Below, in pieces: positions 1 through 7,048 of a stretch of 18,271 nt of DNA. The notes below the pieces were generated by a model, which was given only the letters and a program-made list of their open reading frames with translations, searched no databases and was not told where the DNA came from. The DNA comes from Granulicatella adiacens (GTDB lineage: Bacteria; Bacillota; Bacilli; Lactobacillales; Aerococcaceae): positions 1 through 18,271 of the forward strand of contig JAGZLX010000034.1 of assembly GCA_018364485.1 (NCBI GenBank), in the 5' to 3' direction. The translations under genes and the position numbers were made by a program. Position 1 is the stretch's first letter; the number at the start of each line of letters is the position of its first letter.

Positions 1-1755
1 ATCTTTACGCGTTACCATATTTCCGAATACATACATTTTCGAAGTATCAGGATATTCTTTTGTATACACTGGTTTTGGCGCTACTAAGTATTTCACTGAG
101 AAGAGCGCATCTTGCAGCGGTGTTCCTTGGTAGTACGTTGTCGCGTTAATCCCGTTATTTCCTAAGCGGTCAAATAAATCACGCGTACTATTTTCCAAGT
201 TCGAACTAAATACTGATAAACCTGGGTAATCGACCATAAACGGATCGTTTTTACTTAAGTTAAATGTCTTATTGATACGATAGAAATCCGTATCATTAGG
301 ACGAATTGGATTGATGGCATCTTTCAATTGAAGAACCGCATCGTGGTATTTATACGCATCTGTATATCCGACACGCGACTGAACAATGGCCGCATTGGCT
401 GTCAATTCAACCGCCGTCAATACTGCAATTACTGCCCATGGTTTCTTCGCTTTTGTCCAGAACAAGACAAGAAGCATAATCATGAAAATACCAAGCGTCG
501 CAATACGTTGCCAAATGGTTAAGAATGAATGTTCTTGGAATTGAACGATACCAAAAATAATCGCCATTCCCACAAATAAGATGCTTGCTTCTTTTGCGGT
601 AAATCGTTCGACTTCGCGTAAGCTTAAGTAAGCTAGGTACACTAAGAAGAACGCGATAATCCATGAGAATCGGTAGAAGAATCCAGCTGGATTTTGTCCC
701 ATATGCCATAACTTGCTTGTAAATTCATGCGCACATGAGATTAGGAAAACAACGAGCACGAATCCTGCTGCAACCTTACCCCATTTTGTAATCTTCTTAG
801 AGATAAAGTAGTAAATTGTTCCTAAAATCCCGAAACTTGCCACATAAATGTTTGGTAAGTTTGGTCCGGCTGGCCATGAATCATTATCGAATGATCCAAG
901 GAATAATTTCGATAAAATCTCAAGCGGGTTAATTTGCAATGTCCACTCAAATTTCAATGAGTTTTGCAAACCACCTTTAGTAGAAACTAAACTGATGATG
1001 ATTGGCAATAGAATCGCTGCAACCATCCCGACTGCGATAATCGAAGCGCAAGCCAGTTTTAACATGCGTTCAAAAACCACTTTGATATTTGTAAATTCTT
1101 TTGAACGGATAACATAGAATAATGCGTAGATGACTACGAAAATACATGTCATATACCCCATGTAGAAGTGTACAAATAGCGCTAGAGCAAGCATTCCGAT
1201 ATAGCCTCGTGGAGACTCATTATCGAGCACTTGTTCTACACCAATCAGTACGAGTGGCAACATAATCATGCCATCGTAGAAAATTGGGTTCATTTGGTAG
1301 CTGACGTTAAATCCGTTTAAGGCATAAATTGTTGCTACGATTGGAAGTAAGTAGGCTTTTTTGTTTAGGCCATCATAACGCTTCACAAGGAAATGCGTCA
1401 TCGTAAGTCCCATCGTTCCGTAACGTAATGCGATGACGATAGGCACAACCCATTGGAAGTTTTCTTCCGAGAAGAATAGGAATAAGAAGTTAAATGGACT
1501 TAGTAAGTTAAAGCCCCAAATTCCAAGCATTCCCCCACCAATCGATTTCGAGAAGGAATAGAAGAAGCTATTCCAATCCCAGTTTAAAAATAGATGTTTG
1601 AAATAGGCATAGAGCCCGATGTACTGTGCGTTAAAGTCAACTGCCATCAGCGACTTTGCACCAAACGGGAAGAAGCCATCAATCGCCCACGCGATAAACA
1701 TGATGACCATCGGCGCAAGGAAGCTTGCTAAATAGACCTTTTTCTTAGTCGTCAT
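1..1755 (-). CDS. YfhO-family membrane glycosyltransferase, partial (C-terminus beyond left edge)
   Basis: The minus strand is open from an ATG at 1755 to the window edge: 585 codons with no stop, checked line by line. The protein starts MTTKKKVYLA. It has many hydrophobic helices and the conserved N-terminal YfhO features: an Asp-containing loop (MAVDFNAQY, D40 and Q44) and the segment GGGMLGIWGFNLLSPFN near residues 73-89. After about residue 360 it turns into a soluble-looking domain. Family members are usually 800-900 residues, so roughly two thirds is present. YfhO proteins (Bacillus YfhO, Listeria GtlB-like) are GT-C-fold enzymes thought to move a sugar from a polyprenyl-phosphate donor onto lipoteichoic acid outside the membrane. 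The gene overlaps the upstream GT2 gene by 11 bases and has its own AAAGGAGA ribosome binding site, which suggests coupled translation. The acceptor and sugar cannot be read from the sequence. Confidence 0.9.
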   Translation of the reverse strand, partial: MTTKKKVYLASFLAPMVIMFIAWAIDGFFPFGAKSLMAVDFNAQYIGLYAYFKHLFLNWDWNSFFYSFSKSIGGGMLGIWGFNLLSPFNFLFLFFSEENFQWVVPIVIALRYGTMGLTMTHFLVKRYDGLNKKAYLLPIVATIYALNGFNVSYQMNPIFYDGMIMLPLVLIGVEQVLDNESPRGYIGMLALALFVHFYMGYMTCIFVVIYALFYVIRSKEFTNIKVVFERMLKLACASIIAVGMVAAILLPIIISLVSTKGGLQNSLKFEWTLQINPLEILSKLFLGSFDNDSWPAGPNLPNIYVASFGILGTIYYFISKKITKWGKVAAGFVLVVFLISCAHEFTSKLWHMGQNPAGFFYRFSWIIAFFLVYLAYLSLREVERFTAKEASILFVGMAIIFGIVQFQEHSFLTIWQRIATLGIFMIMLLVLFWTKAKKPWAVIAVLTAVELTANAAIVQSRVGYTDAYKYHDAVLQLKDAINPIRPNDTDFYRINKTFNLSKNDPFMVDYPGLSVFSSNLENSTRDLFDRLGNNGINATTYYQGTPLQDALFSVKYLVAPKPVYTKEYPDTSKMYVFGNMVTRKD

Positions 1756-2695
1756 GTTGCTCTCCTTTCACCGTCATATTTGTTTCATCTACTAAGTAAT
1801 GCGGACGTTTCTTCACTTCGTAGTAAATCTTACCGATGTACTCTCCTAACACCCCGATTGAAATCAATTGAATTCCACCAAAGAGCACGACAGAGAAAAT
1901 CGTTGTGAAGTATCCACTAACAAGTGAATCCGGCGCTACAAAGTATTGAACGAATGTCCAAAGAACGTAAGCTAGTGAGATTAATAAACAGAATAAACCA
2001 AAGTTAATGCACATACGAAGTGGCTTATCGTTGAACGATAAAATCCCCTGAATCGCATAGTTTAACGAGAACTTCAATGAGTATTTCGTTTCACCAACAG
2101 TACGTACTTGGTTTTCGTATTCGATGACTTTTTCTTTAAATCCAATCCAAGAGAAAATCCCTTTAGAAAATCGGTTGTATTCTTGTAATGAAAGGATGGC
2201 ACGAACCGCTTTACGGCTGAACAGACGGAATTCAGACACCCCATCCATCAATTCGATATCCATCATTTTGTTTGCAAGACGATAGAAATGTTTTGCTAAG
2301 AATGTACGGTGAGGTTTTTCACCTGTACGTGTACGACGAGCACTCACAACGTCGTATCCTTGTTCATAAGCTTCAATCATTTGTGGAAGGAGTGCAGGTG
2401 GATGTTGTAAGTCTCCATCCATTAAAATCACAGCTTCTCCTGTTGCGTATTCAAGTCCTGCAATGGTTCCAGCTTCTTTCCCAAAGTTTCTGCTGAAACT
2501 AATATATTTTACACGAGAATCGCTGTCCGCGATCGCAAGCATTTTTTCAAAAGTACGGTCTTTACTACCATCATTAATAAAAATAATTTCAAATTCCGCT
2601 TTAGTAATTTTATTGATTTCTGCTACTAAGGCGTCATACATTTTCTGAATCATATTTTCCTCGTTATAAAACGGGATGACAATTGATAATTTCAT
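1745..2695 (-). CDS. GT2 polyprenyl-phosphate glycosyltransferase (CsbB/YkcC/GtrB type)
   Basis: This 316-residue protein starts at the ATG at 2695, 6 bases after an AGGAGT ribosome binding site. A longer reading from a TTG at 2710 would swallow that site. The GT2 fold is clear: SIVIPFYNEE at 4-13, INDGSKD at 40-46, SRNFGKEAG at 68-76, and the metal/nucleotide motif LMDGDLQHP at 91-99. A GVSEFRLFSR segment follows at 152-161. Two C-terminal membrane helices lie near 227-252 and 263-290. Proteins of this design (CsbB, GtrB, ArnC-like) load a sugar from a UDP donor onto undecaprenyl phosphate on the inner membrane face. The partner YfhO gene overlaps its 3' end, so the two probably act in sequence: donor synthesis inside, sugar transfer to a teichoic acid outside. 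Sugar identity is unknown. Confidence 0.9.
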   Translation of the reverse strand: MKLSIVIPFYNEENMIQKMYDALVAEINKITKAEFEIIFINDGSKDRTFEKMLAIADSDSRVKYISFSRNFGKEAGTIAGLEYATGEAVILMDGDLQHPPALLPQMIEAYEQGYDVVSARRTRTGEKPHRTFLAKHFYRLANKMMDIELMDGVSEFRLFSRKAVRAILSLQEYNRFSKGIFSWIGFKEKVIEYENQVRTVGETKYSLKFSLNYAIQGILSFNDKPLRMCINFGLFCLLISLAYVLWTFVQYFVAPDSLVSGYFTTIFSVVLFGGIQLISIGVLGEYIGKIYYEVKKRPHYLVDETNMTVKGEQHDD

Positions 2696-2728
2696 TATTC
2701 CACTCCTCAATCCTTTAAATGTTCGTCT

Positions 2729-2757
2729 CTTATATCATACCATTTTTTTGTGTGAAA
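2729..2757 (-). promoter_or_regulatory. Possible promoter of the GT2-yfhO operon
   Basis: On the minus strand TTTCAC and TATAAG are 17 bases apart, about 35 bases upstream of the GT2 ATG and just after the terminator of the preceding operon. A TATGAT also overlaps the -10. The -35 box is poor, so this rests mainly on position and the -10. Confidence 0.4.
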
Positions 2758-2786
2758 TTCCGCTCATATGCGAATTTTTTGGGTAC

Positions 2787-2827
2787 AAAAAAACGAGAAC
2801 TCTTTCTTTTCGAAAGAAGCTTCTCGT
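2787..2827 (-). terminator. Rho-independent terminator after the lit-like gene
   Basis: ACGAGAA (2793-2799) pairs with TTCTCGT (2821-2827). An inner 6-bp stem sits across a small internal loop. On the minus strand the hairpin is followed by seven T residues. It lies 11 bases past the stop of the lit-like gene and ends the ybaK-to-lit operon. Confidence 0.8.
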
Positions 2828-2838
2828 TTCTTACTGGT

Positions 2839-3483
2839 TTAAAATTCTTTTAATCGCTTAATCGCAACGTTTGTTCCTAAAAGCCCCACCAATAAAAAGG
2901 TGAATACTACGGCAAAACATAGCATAAAGAATTCCTCTGGCAACGCTAAAATAATCGGGTCATTTTTGGGATCGAACATCCACGCATCATTGTTAAAGAA
3001 CACTTGATGAAACTTCACAAAAAGCGTATCGAAGAATGCCGCAATCGCAAAGCAAACGACAACTGGAATTAAAACGAGCCATCTGATTGGTCTACGCAAT
3101 TGCCATGTTTGTCTTCTTTGTCGTAAATATCTTACTCCAAAGAAACTGATAAGCCCTGAAGCGAGTAATACTGCAAAATTCACGAAGAAGAGACGTTTCA
3201 CTTCAAAGAAATGGAATAATCCCTGCTGCGAACTTGGAAAATCAGTCATCTTCAATGTATCGTTTAATGGATTCGTTAAGTACCCGATGAGTTCATGGTA
3301 GTTCATCTTAAGCGTATCTGCACTGTAACCAGTGAGCTTTTCCACTCCAAACCAACCAATCGACCAGTGGTACATCGGCTCAAAGAATATCACGAACGTA
3401 ATTCCTAAACTTAAAAAGAAGAGGAATAGCGCGATGGAAGTAATCCACTTAGGTACGCGGTAGGCTCTTGTTAAATAGTCCAT
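2839..3483 (-). CDS. lit: Lit-like lipoprotein intramolecular transacylase (DUF1461/TIGR01906 membrane protein)
   Basis: This 214-residue integral membrane protein has four likely helices, near residues 13-34, 99-120, 135-156 and 186-205. It has a large outside loop between helices 1 and 2. Family marks are HELIGYL at 63-69, GLFHFFEVK at 88-96 and the segment FHQVFFNNDAWMFDP at 158-172. DUF1461 proteins include Lit of Enterococcus and Bacillus, which moves an acyl chain from the diacylglyceryl group of a lipoprotein to its N-terminal Cys, giving a lyso-lipoprotein. The two histidines that fit the catalytic pair described for Lit are H91 and H159. Its ATG lies inside the end of the yutF-like gene (13-base overlap), with AAAGGA upstream, so it is the last gene of the operon. 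Family assignment is firm; the reaction is inferred from the family. Confidence 0.8.
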   Translation of the reverse strand: MDYLTRAYRVPKWITSIALFLFFLSLGITFVIFFEPMYHWSIGWFGVEKLTGYSADTLKMNYHELIGYLTNPLNDTLKMTDFPSSQQGLFHFFEVKRLFFVNFAVLLASGLISFFGVRYLRQRRQTWQLRRPIRWLVLIPVVVCFAIAAFFDTLFVKFHQVFFNNDAWMFDPKNDPIILALPEEFFMLCFAVVFTFLLVGLLGTNVAIKRLKEF

Positions 3484-4253
3484 TCACTCAAATCCTTTAC
3501 CAAATGTGTTGGTTGTTCTTCCACTTTTTCTAAGTCTTCACGTGTTGAAAATCCTGTTAATACCATCAGCGTATCCATGCCATATTGAATGCCGGCTTGA
3601 ATATCCGTTTGGTAATTATCTCCAACCATCGCGATGTCTTCTTTTGTAAAATGACTGTCTGGGAATTTAGCGTTTAAATAATCCAACGCAGACTCCATAA
3701 TCACGCTGCTTGGTTTACCAATAATAATCGGCTCCACTTGTGTCGCCACTTTTAAGAAACCAGTGATGGCACCTGACCCCGGAATTGGGCCTTTTTCGCT
3801 AGGTAAGTTTGAATCGATATTGGTTACGATATAAGTTGCCCCGTTACGAATCGCAAGCGTTGCTGTTTCTAAGTCTTTATAAGTCACATTACGGTCAAGC
3901 GACTGCAACACGACTTCTGGGTCTTCAGAAACAAGCGTATATCCAGCTGCTTCAACTTGATTTTTAATCGCTTCTTCCCCGATGACCATGACACGGTTCA
4001 CGTTGAAATGAGACTTCAAGTAATCCACTGCAGCCACACCGCTTGTATACACTTCGTCTGCAGAAACTTCAGTACCATAGTTCACACGTAAGTTTTCAGC
4101 CACTTGTGCAGGTGTTTTTGTAGCGTTATTAGTTACAAATAGGAATGGAATCTTAGCTTCTTGCAATCTCTTAATAAATGCTTCGGCCGTTGGAATACGG
4201 TCTTTTCCGCGATACATTGTTCCATCTAAATCAATAAAATATGCTTTATACAT
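3471..4253 (-). CDS. yutF: HAD-superfamily IIA sugar-phosphatase-like hydrolase (YutF/NagD family)
   Basis: This 260-residue protein has all HAD motifs. Motif I is DLDGTMYRG, with nucleophile D8 and acid/base D10. Motif II is FVTNNATK at 39-46. The lysine is K180 in IIIGKPSS. Motif III is MVGDNYQTDIQAG at 209-221, with metal-binding D212 and D217. The C2-type cap between motifs II and III marks subclass IIA, which holds B. subtilis YutF and NagD. Such enzymes remove phosphate from small phosphorylated metabolites in the cytoplasm; the natural substrate here is not known. The ATG follows the yutD stop directly (TAAATG), and its ribosome binding site GAGGT lies inside yutD, so translation is likely coupled. 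The closest named match is YutF (TIGR01457-like). Confidence 0.9.
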   Translation of the reverse strand: MYKAYFIDLDGTMYRGKDRIPTAEAFIKRLQEAKIPFLFVTNNATKTPAQVAENLRVNYGTEVSADEVYTSGVAAVDYLKSHFNVNRVMVIGEEAIKNQVEAAGYTLVSEDPEVVLQSLDRNVTYKDLETATLAIRNGATYIVTNIDSNLPSEKGPIPGSGAITGFLKVATQVEPIIIGKPSSVIMESALDYLNAKFPDSHFTKEDIAMVGDNYQTDIQAGIQYGMDTLMVLTGFSTREDLEKVEEQPTHLVKDLSEWTI

Positions 4254-5078
4254 TTAGTTACCTCTTTGTTGGTTTTCTCGAATATGGAATCCTTTCTTCT
4301 GAGTGGATTTCATAGGGCTCTTCTTCACCTTGCTAGTTGTTGGTTTCTCCACTTCTTTCATTGAGAAATGTTGCGAAGATTTCTTTTGTTTAGGTTTGAA
4401 GTTATTGCCCTCATATTCTTTTTCTTTCATCGTTTCTTTTGGAATAAATTCTTTCAAGTTAAACGATTGATCTTTTTTCGTCTTTTGATTTGTCTCATTA
4501 TTACGTTTTTTCTGACGGTTTTGAGACTTTTCTTTAAACTTACGCTTGTTATTTGAACGAACCGGATTATCTAAATCCGCCGGACTAAATACATGTTCTC
4601 TGCGTTGATTGTTTTGACGTTTACGTTGATTATTGCGTTCACGTCTTGGACGTTGTTGTGGTTTTTCTTCTTCCACAACTGGCTTATGTTGCGCCTCTGG
4701 GTCTCTTTCTAATACGAAATATTGGCACCCAAAATTACAATATTCTAATAAATATTCTTGTAAATAATCGATATCGCGGTCTGGAGTCGCCAATTTATGC
4801 GAATGTTTGAAGAAACCTTTCAAACGTAATTTCTCATGGCCCCAGTCGCCAACGATGTAATCATAGCGCTCAAAAATGTCATTATAGCGCTCATTTAATG
4901 CTTCTAGATTAAATCCGTCACGGTAATCTTCGACGATCTCATAATGCACATCATCAATCATCACGGTTGTATCGCCAACCATTACCGCACGCTTCACTTC
5001 CTCTTCAGGCGTTGTCACAATCTCTTCTAAGACTTGACTTAATTCCTGTGAAAGTGTTTCTGCTTTCTGTTCAGTCAT
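4254..5078 (-). CDS. yutD: YutD family protein with a long basic C-terminal tail
   Basis: The protein has 274 residues. The folded YutD (DUF1027) domain covers roughly residues 35-127. Visible marks are DYRDGFN at 51-57, YDYIVGDWGHEKLRLKGFF at 72-90 and YCNFGCQYFVLE at 113-124, with Cys114 and Cys118. The family function is not established. From about residue 137 to the end the sequence is low-complexity and rich in Lys, Arg, Asn and Gln, probably disordered and RNA- or polyanion-binding (inference). Within this tail the short pattern F-x-[L/M/I]-[K/R]-E recurs at 206-210, 238-242 and 264-268. The gene starts at an ATG with AAAGGAAG upstream and overlaps the yunD stop by 8 bases. In this operon it sits directly before the yutF-like gene, a pairing also found in other Firmicutes. 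Confidence 0.85.
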   Translation of the reverse strand: MTEQKAETLSQELSQVLEEIVTTPEEEVKRAVMVGDTTVMIDDVHYEIVEDYRDGFNLEALNERYNDIFERYDYIVGDWGHEKLRLKGFFKHSHKLATPDRDIDYLQEYLLEYCNFGCQYFVLERDPEAQHKPVVEEEKPQQRPRRERNNQRKRQNNQRREHVFSPADLDNPVRSNNKRKFKEKSQNRQKKRNNETNQKTKKDQSFNLKEFIPKETMKEKEYEGNNFKPKQKKSSQHFSMKEVEKPTTSKVKKSPMKSTQKKGFHIRENQQRGN

Positions 5079-6429
5079 GATTCTTCCTTTCTTTGAATAC
5101 TAATTCTTTTTCAATAATCGTTCTTAATAAATCTGGATAAATAATTTCGTTGTCCCCTTTTTCTTCAATCATCGGGAAAAATGGAACAAATCGCATATGG
5201 TCTGGGCAAACAAACGTAATGAACTCATCGTCTGCCAACTTTCTTCCATCCATAAGGATTTCGCCACTAGCGAACTGGAATCCTGTATAAAGGATCTCTC
5301 CAAACAGTTTACCACGAAAACCATATCCACGAATAGCTTTTTCTAGCAATTCAGGCTGTTGTTCTTCAAAAATGCGTAATAGTTGTTTGAAATCCGAAAC
5401 TCTAAAGCGACTCTTGTTCAAATGAATCGGATGTGGCATACACTCATGCAAATCGAACTTTGTAAGTGGTCCTTCTTTAAACGGAACTACAAAGAGGCCA
5501 GTATAAGTAAATGCTACCGAAACTCCAGTTTGTCTCGTCATCGCTTCTAATGAGAGAAGAGCAAGTTCTTTTACGGAGTACGCAGGAATATGTGGTAGTA
5601 CCACTTCTTCTTTCAAGAGCGCAACCCCTTCTTGGCGAAGTGCTTCTCCTTCATCAATAGTCGAATCCTCTTTTAAATCCTCTACCGCAATCATTTTATC
5701 AGAAAGTGGAATCAAGCGACTCCCTTCTGTCTTCAAATGAAGTTCGCCAATATAAGCACCATACTTAAATCCACCAGTTAACAGTGTTTGGTTTACCCAT
5801 TTTCCTTCTTCAAAGAGATGATGCGTATGCGCCCCAAGAATCACTTGAATTTCTGGATAAGTTTCGGCAATCAGATGATCCATTTCAATTCCCAAATGAG
5901 ACAGCAAGACAATCTGATGGCCGCCTGCTGCTAGAGTCGGTACAAGACGCTTCAACGCATCCATCGGCTCTTCAATCAGATAGCCATTTGGGCCATAGCT
6001 TTCTGGATAAGAAGCCGTCAACCCGATAAATGCAATGCTGCAGTCATCCACTGTTTCGAAGTGAACTTCTTTTGCAAAAGGAGGCACTTCTCCAGTAGAC
6101 GCCCATTTTACATTCGAAATAATGACTTCGAACTTGCGACCTTCATACGCAGCTTCTAATTCAAGCGGTGTGTATGCTGTTCCTTCGTTATTTCCAAGGG
6201 TCGCAAAATCAATCTGCTCTTCGTTCAACACTCTTGACGCAATCTTTCCATCTTCAGCTTCGACCAGTGGATGTACACGGTCAATGAGGTCTCCTAGATC
6301 AATCCCAAACACCTTTTTCCCTTCGTTTTCGAGCTGGGCTCTACGCTCAGTCATAAAGCGCGTTTGTGTTGCTATGGAATGAAAGTTCGAGTGCATATCG
6401 TTGATGTGAAGAATCGTTACTTCACTCAT
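5071..6429 (-). CDS. yunD: YunD-like metallophosphoesterase / 5'-nucleotidase family
   Basis: This 452-residue cytoplasmic protein has no signal peptide, unlike secreted UshA-type nucleotidases. The calcineurin-like metal motifs are HINDMHSN at 8-15 (D11, H13), DLGDLIDR at 44-51 (D47), TLGNNEG at 78-84, LLSHLG at 175-180 (H178) and LGAHTHH at 198-204 (H201, H203). The third motif reads GNNE where most relatives have GNHE. The C-terminal half, from about residue 270, is the 5'-nucleotidase C-terminal domain that normally binds the base. B. subtilis YunD is the nearest named relative; its physiological substrate is unclear, and a nucleotide or related phosphoester is likely. The ATG overlaps the ybaK stop as ATGA, with GAGGTGG upstream, so translation is coupled. 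Confidence 0.85.
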   Translation of the reverse strand: MSEVTILHINDMHSNFHSIATQTRFMTERRAQLENEGKKVFGIDLGDLIDRVHPLVEAEDGKIASRVLNEEQIDFATLGNNEGTAYTPLELEAAYEGRKFEVIISNVKWASTGEVPPFAKEVHFETVDDCSIAFIGLTASYPESYGPNGYLIEEPMDALKRLVPTLAAGGHQIVLLSHLGIEMDHLIAETYPEIQVILGAHTHHLFEEGKWVNQTLLTGGFKYGAYIGELHLKTEGSRLIPLSDKMIAVEDLKEDSTIDEGEALRQEGVALLKEEVVLPHIPAYSVKELALLSLEAMTRQTGVSVAFTYTGLFVVPFKEGPLTKFDLHECMPHPIHLNKSRFRVSDFKQLLRIFEEQQPELLEKAIRGYGFRGKLFGEILYTGFQFASGEILMDGRKLADDEFITFVCPDHMRFVPFFPMIEEKGDNEIIYPDLLRTIIEKELVFKERKNHD

Positions 6430-6926
6430 GCTTCCACCTCATCTGGATGATTTTCAAATACCGTTGCTTGTGTTAACTGTTGTAAATCCTGTGGTGCAAT
6501 CTCTAATTGGAGACCACGTTTTCCCGCAGAGATACGAATCGTTTTTTGCTCCATCGCATGATGCTCGATGAAGGTTGGAAATTTCTTCTTCATTCCAATT
6601 GGTGAACATCCTCCGCGTACATATCCTGTTAATGGTTCCAGTTTATCTAGTGATAATAATTCTACGCGTTTATTTCCTGAAACTTTCGCAATCGTCTTTA
6701 AATCTAATTCTCGGTGGGCCGCAATACAAGCGACTAAATGTCCTGTCTTATCGCCTGTTAATACGATGGTTTTGTAGACTTCCTCAACAGGAATCCCCAT
6801 TCCCTGCGCCGCATGAATAGCGTCTAAGTGTGCTGTATCCACATCATATTCATGAATGGCATATGGAACTTTAGCTTGTTCGACCATTCGAACTGCATTT
6901 GTTTTGATTACTTTTTTCTTTTTCAC
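6426..6926 (-). CDS. ybaK: Cys-tRNA(Pro)/Cys-tRNA(Cys) deacylase, YbaK/EbsC type
   Basis: This 166-residue protein belongs to the YbaK/EbsC branch of the trans-editing deacylases, which hydrolyse Cys wrongly attached to tRNA(Pro) by prolyl-tRNA synthetase. Visible marks are VEEVYKTIVL at 47-56, with K52 in the position of the catalytic lysine, VSGNKRVEL at 82-90 and the hallmark VRGGCSPIGMKKKFPTF at 103-119. Length fits the family. The start is a GTG at 6926, nine bases after AAGGAG; the next in-frame ATG would lose 13 residues and has no such site. It is the first gene of a five-gene operon with its own promoter just upstream. Confidence 0.9.
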   Translation of the reverse strand: MKKKKVIKTNAVRMVEQAKVPYAIHEYDVDTAHLDAIHAAQGMGIPVEEVYKTIVLTGDKTGHLVACIAAHRELDLKTIAKVSGNKRVELLSLDKLEPLTGYVRGGCSPIGMKKKFPTFIEHHAMEQKTIRISAGKRGLQLEIAPQDLQQLTQATVFENHPDEVEA

Positions 6927-6946
6927 GTAAAATCACTCCTTTTTTC

Positions 6947-6975
6947 ATTTTACCACAAGGAGCAATCTATTTGAA
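6947..6975 (-). promoter_or_regulatory. Promoter of the ybaK-yunD-yutD-yutF-lit operon
   Basis: On the minus strand TTCAAA (6970-6975) and TAAAAT (6947-6952) are 17 bases apart. TGG before the -10 makes it an extended -10. It lies 20 bases upstream of the ybaK GTG and after the rho terminator. Confidence 0.65.
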
Positions 6976-7010
6976 ATCTCCTTTCATCTTCTTTTGTAAC
7001 CTTTTGAAAA

Positions 7011-7041
7011 AATAAAAATCCCTAAGAAAACTCTTAGGGAT
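7011..7041 (-). terminator. Rho-independent terminator of the murA-rho operon
   Basis: ATCCCTAAGA (7018-7027) pairs perfectly with TCTTAGGGAT (7032-7041) across a 4-base loop. A T-rich run follows on the minus strand. It lies 8 bases past the rho stop. Confidence 0.9.
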
Positions 7042-7048
7042 CTCTGTT

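Noticed and set aside
407..709. 100-codon minus-strand ORF and similar plus-strand ORFs at 328-522 and 848-1117
   Set aside because: They lie in other frames of the yfhO-like gene, whose own frame is open for 585 codons and reads as a coherent family member.
2696..2710. TTG start five codons upstream of the GT2 ATG
   Set aside because: The AGGAGT ribosome binding site lies between the TTG and the ATG, so initiation at the ATG (2695) fits; the same reasoning moved the murA, IID and IIB starts inward.
4368..4556. Plus-strand hydrophobic ORF opposite yutD
   Set aside because: It is the complement of the Lys/Arg-rich tail codons, which read as Phe/Leu on the other strand; no ribosome binding site.
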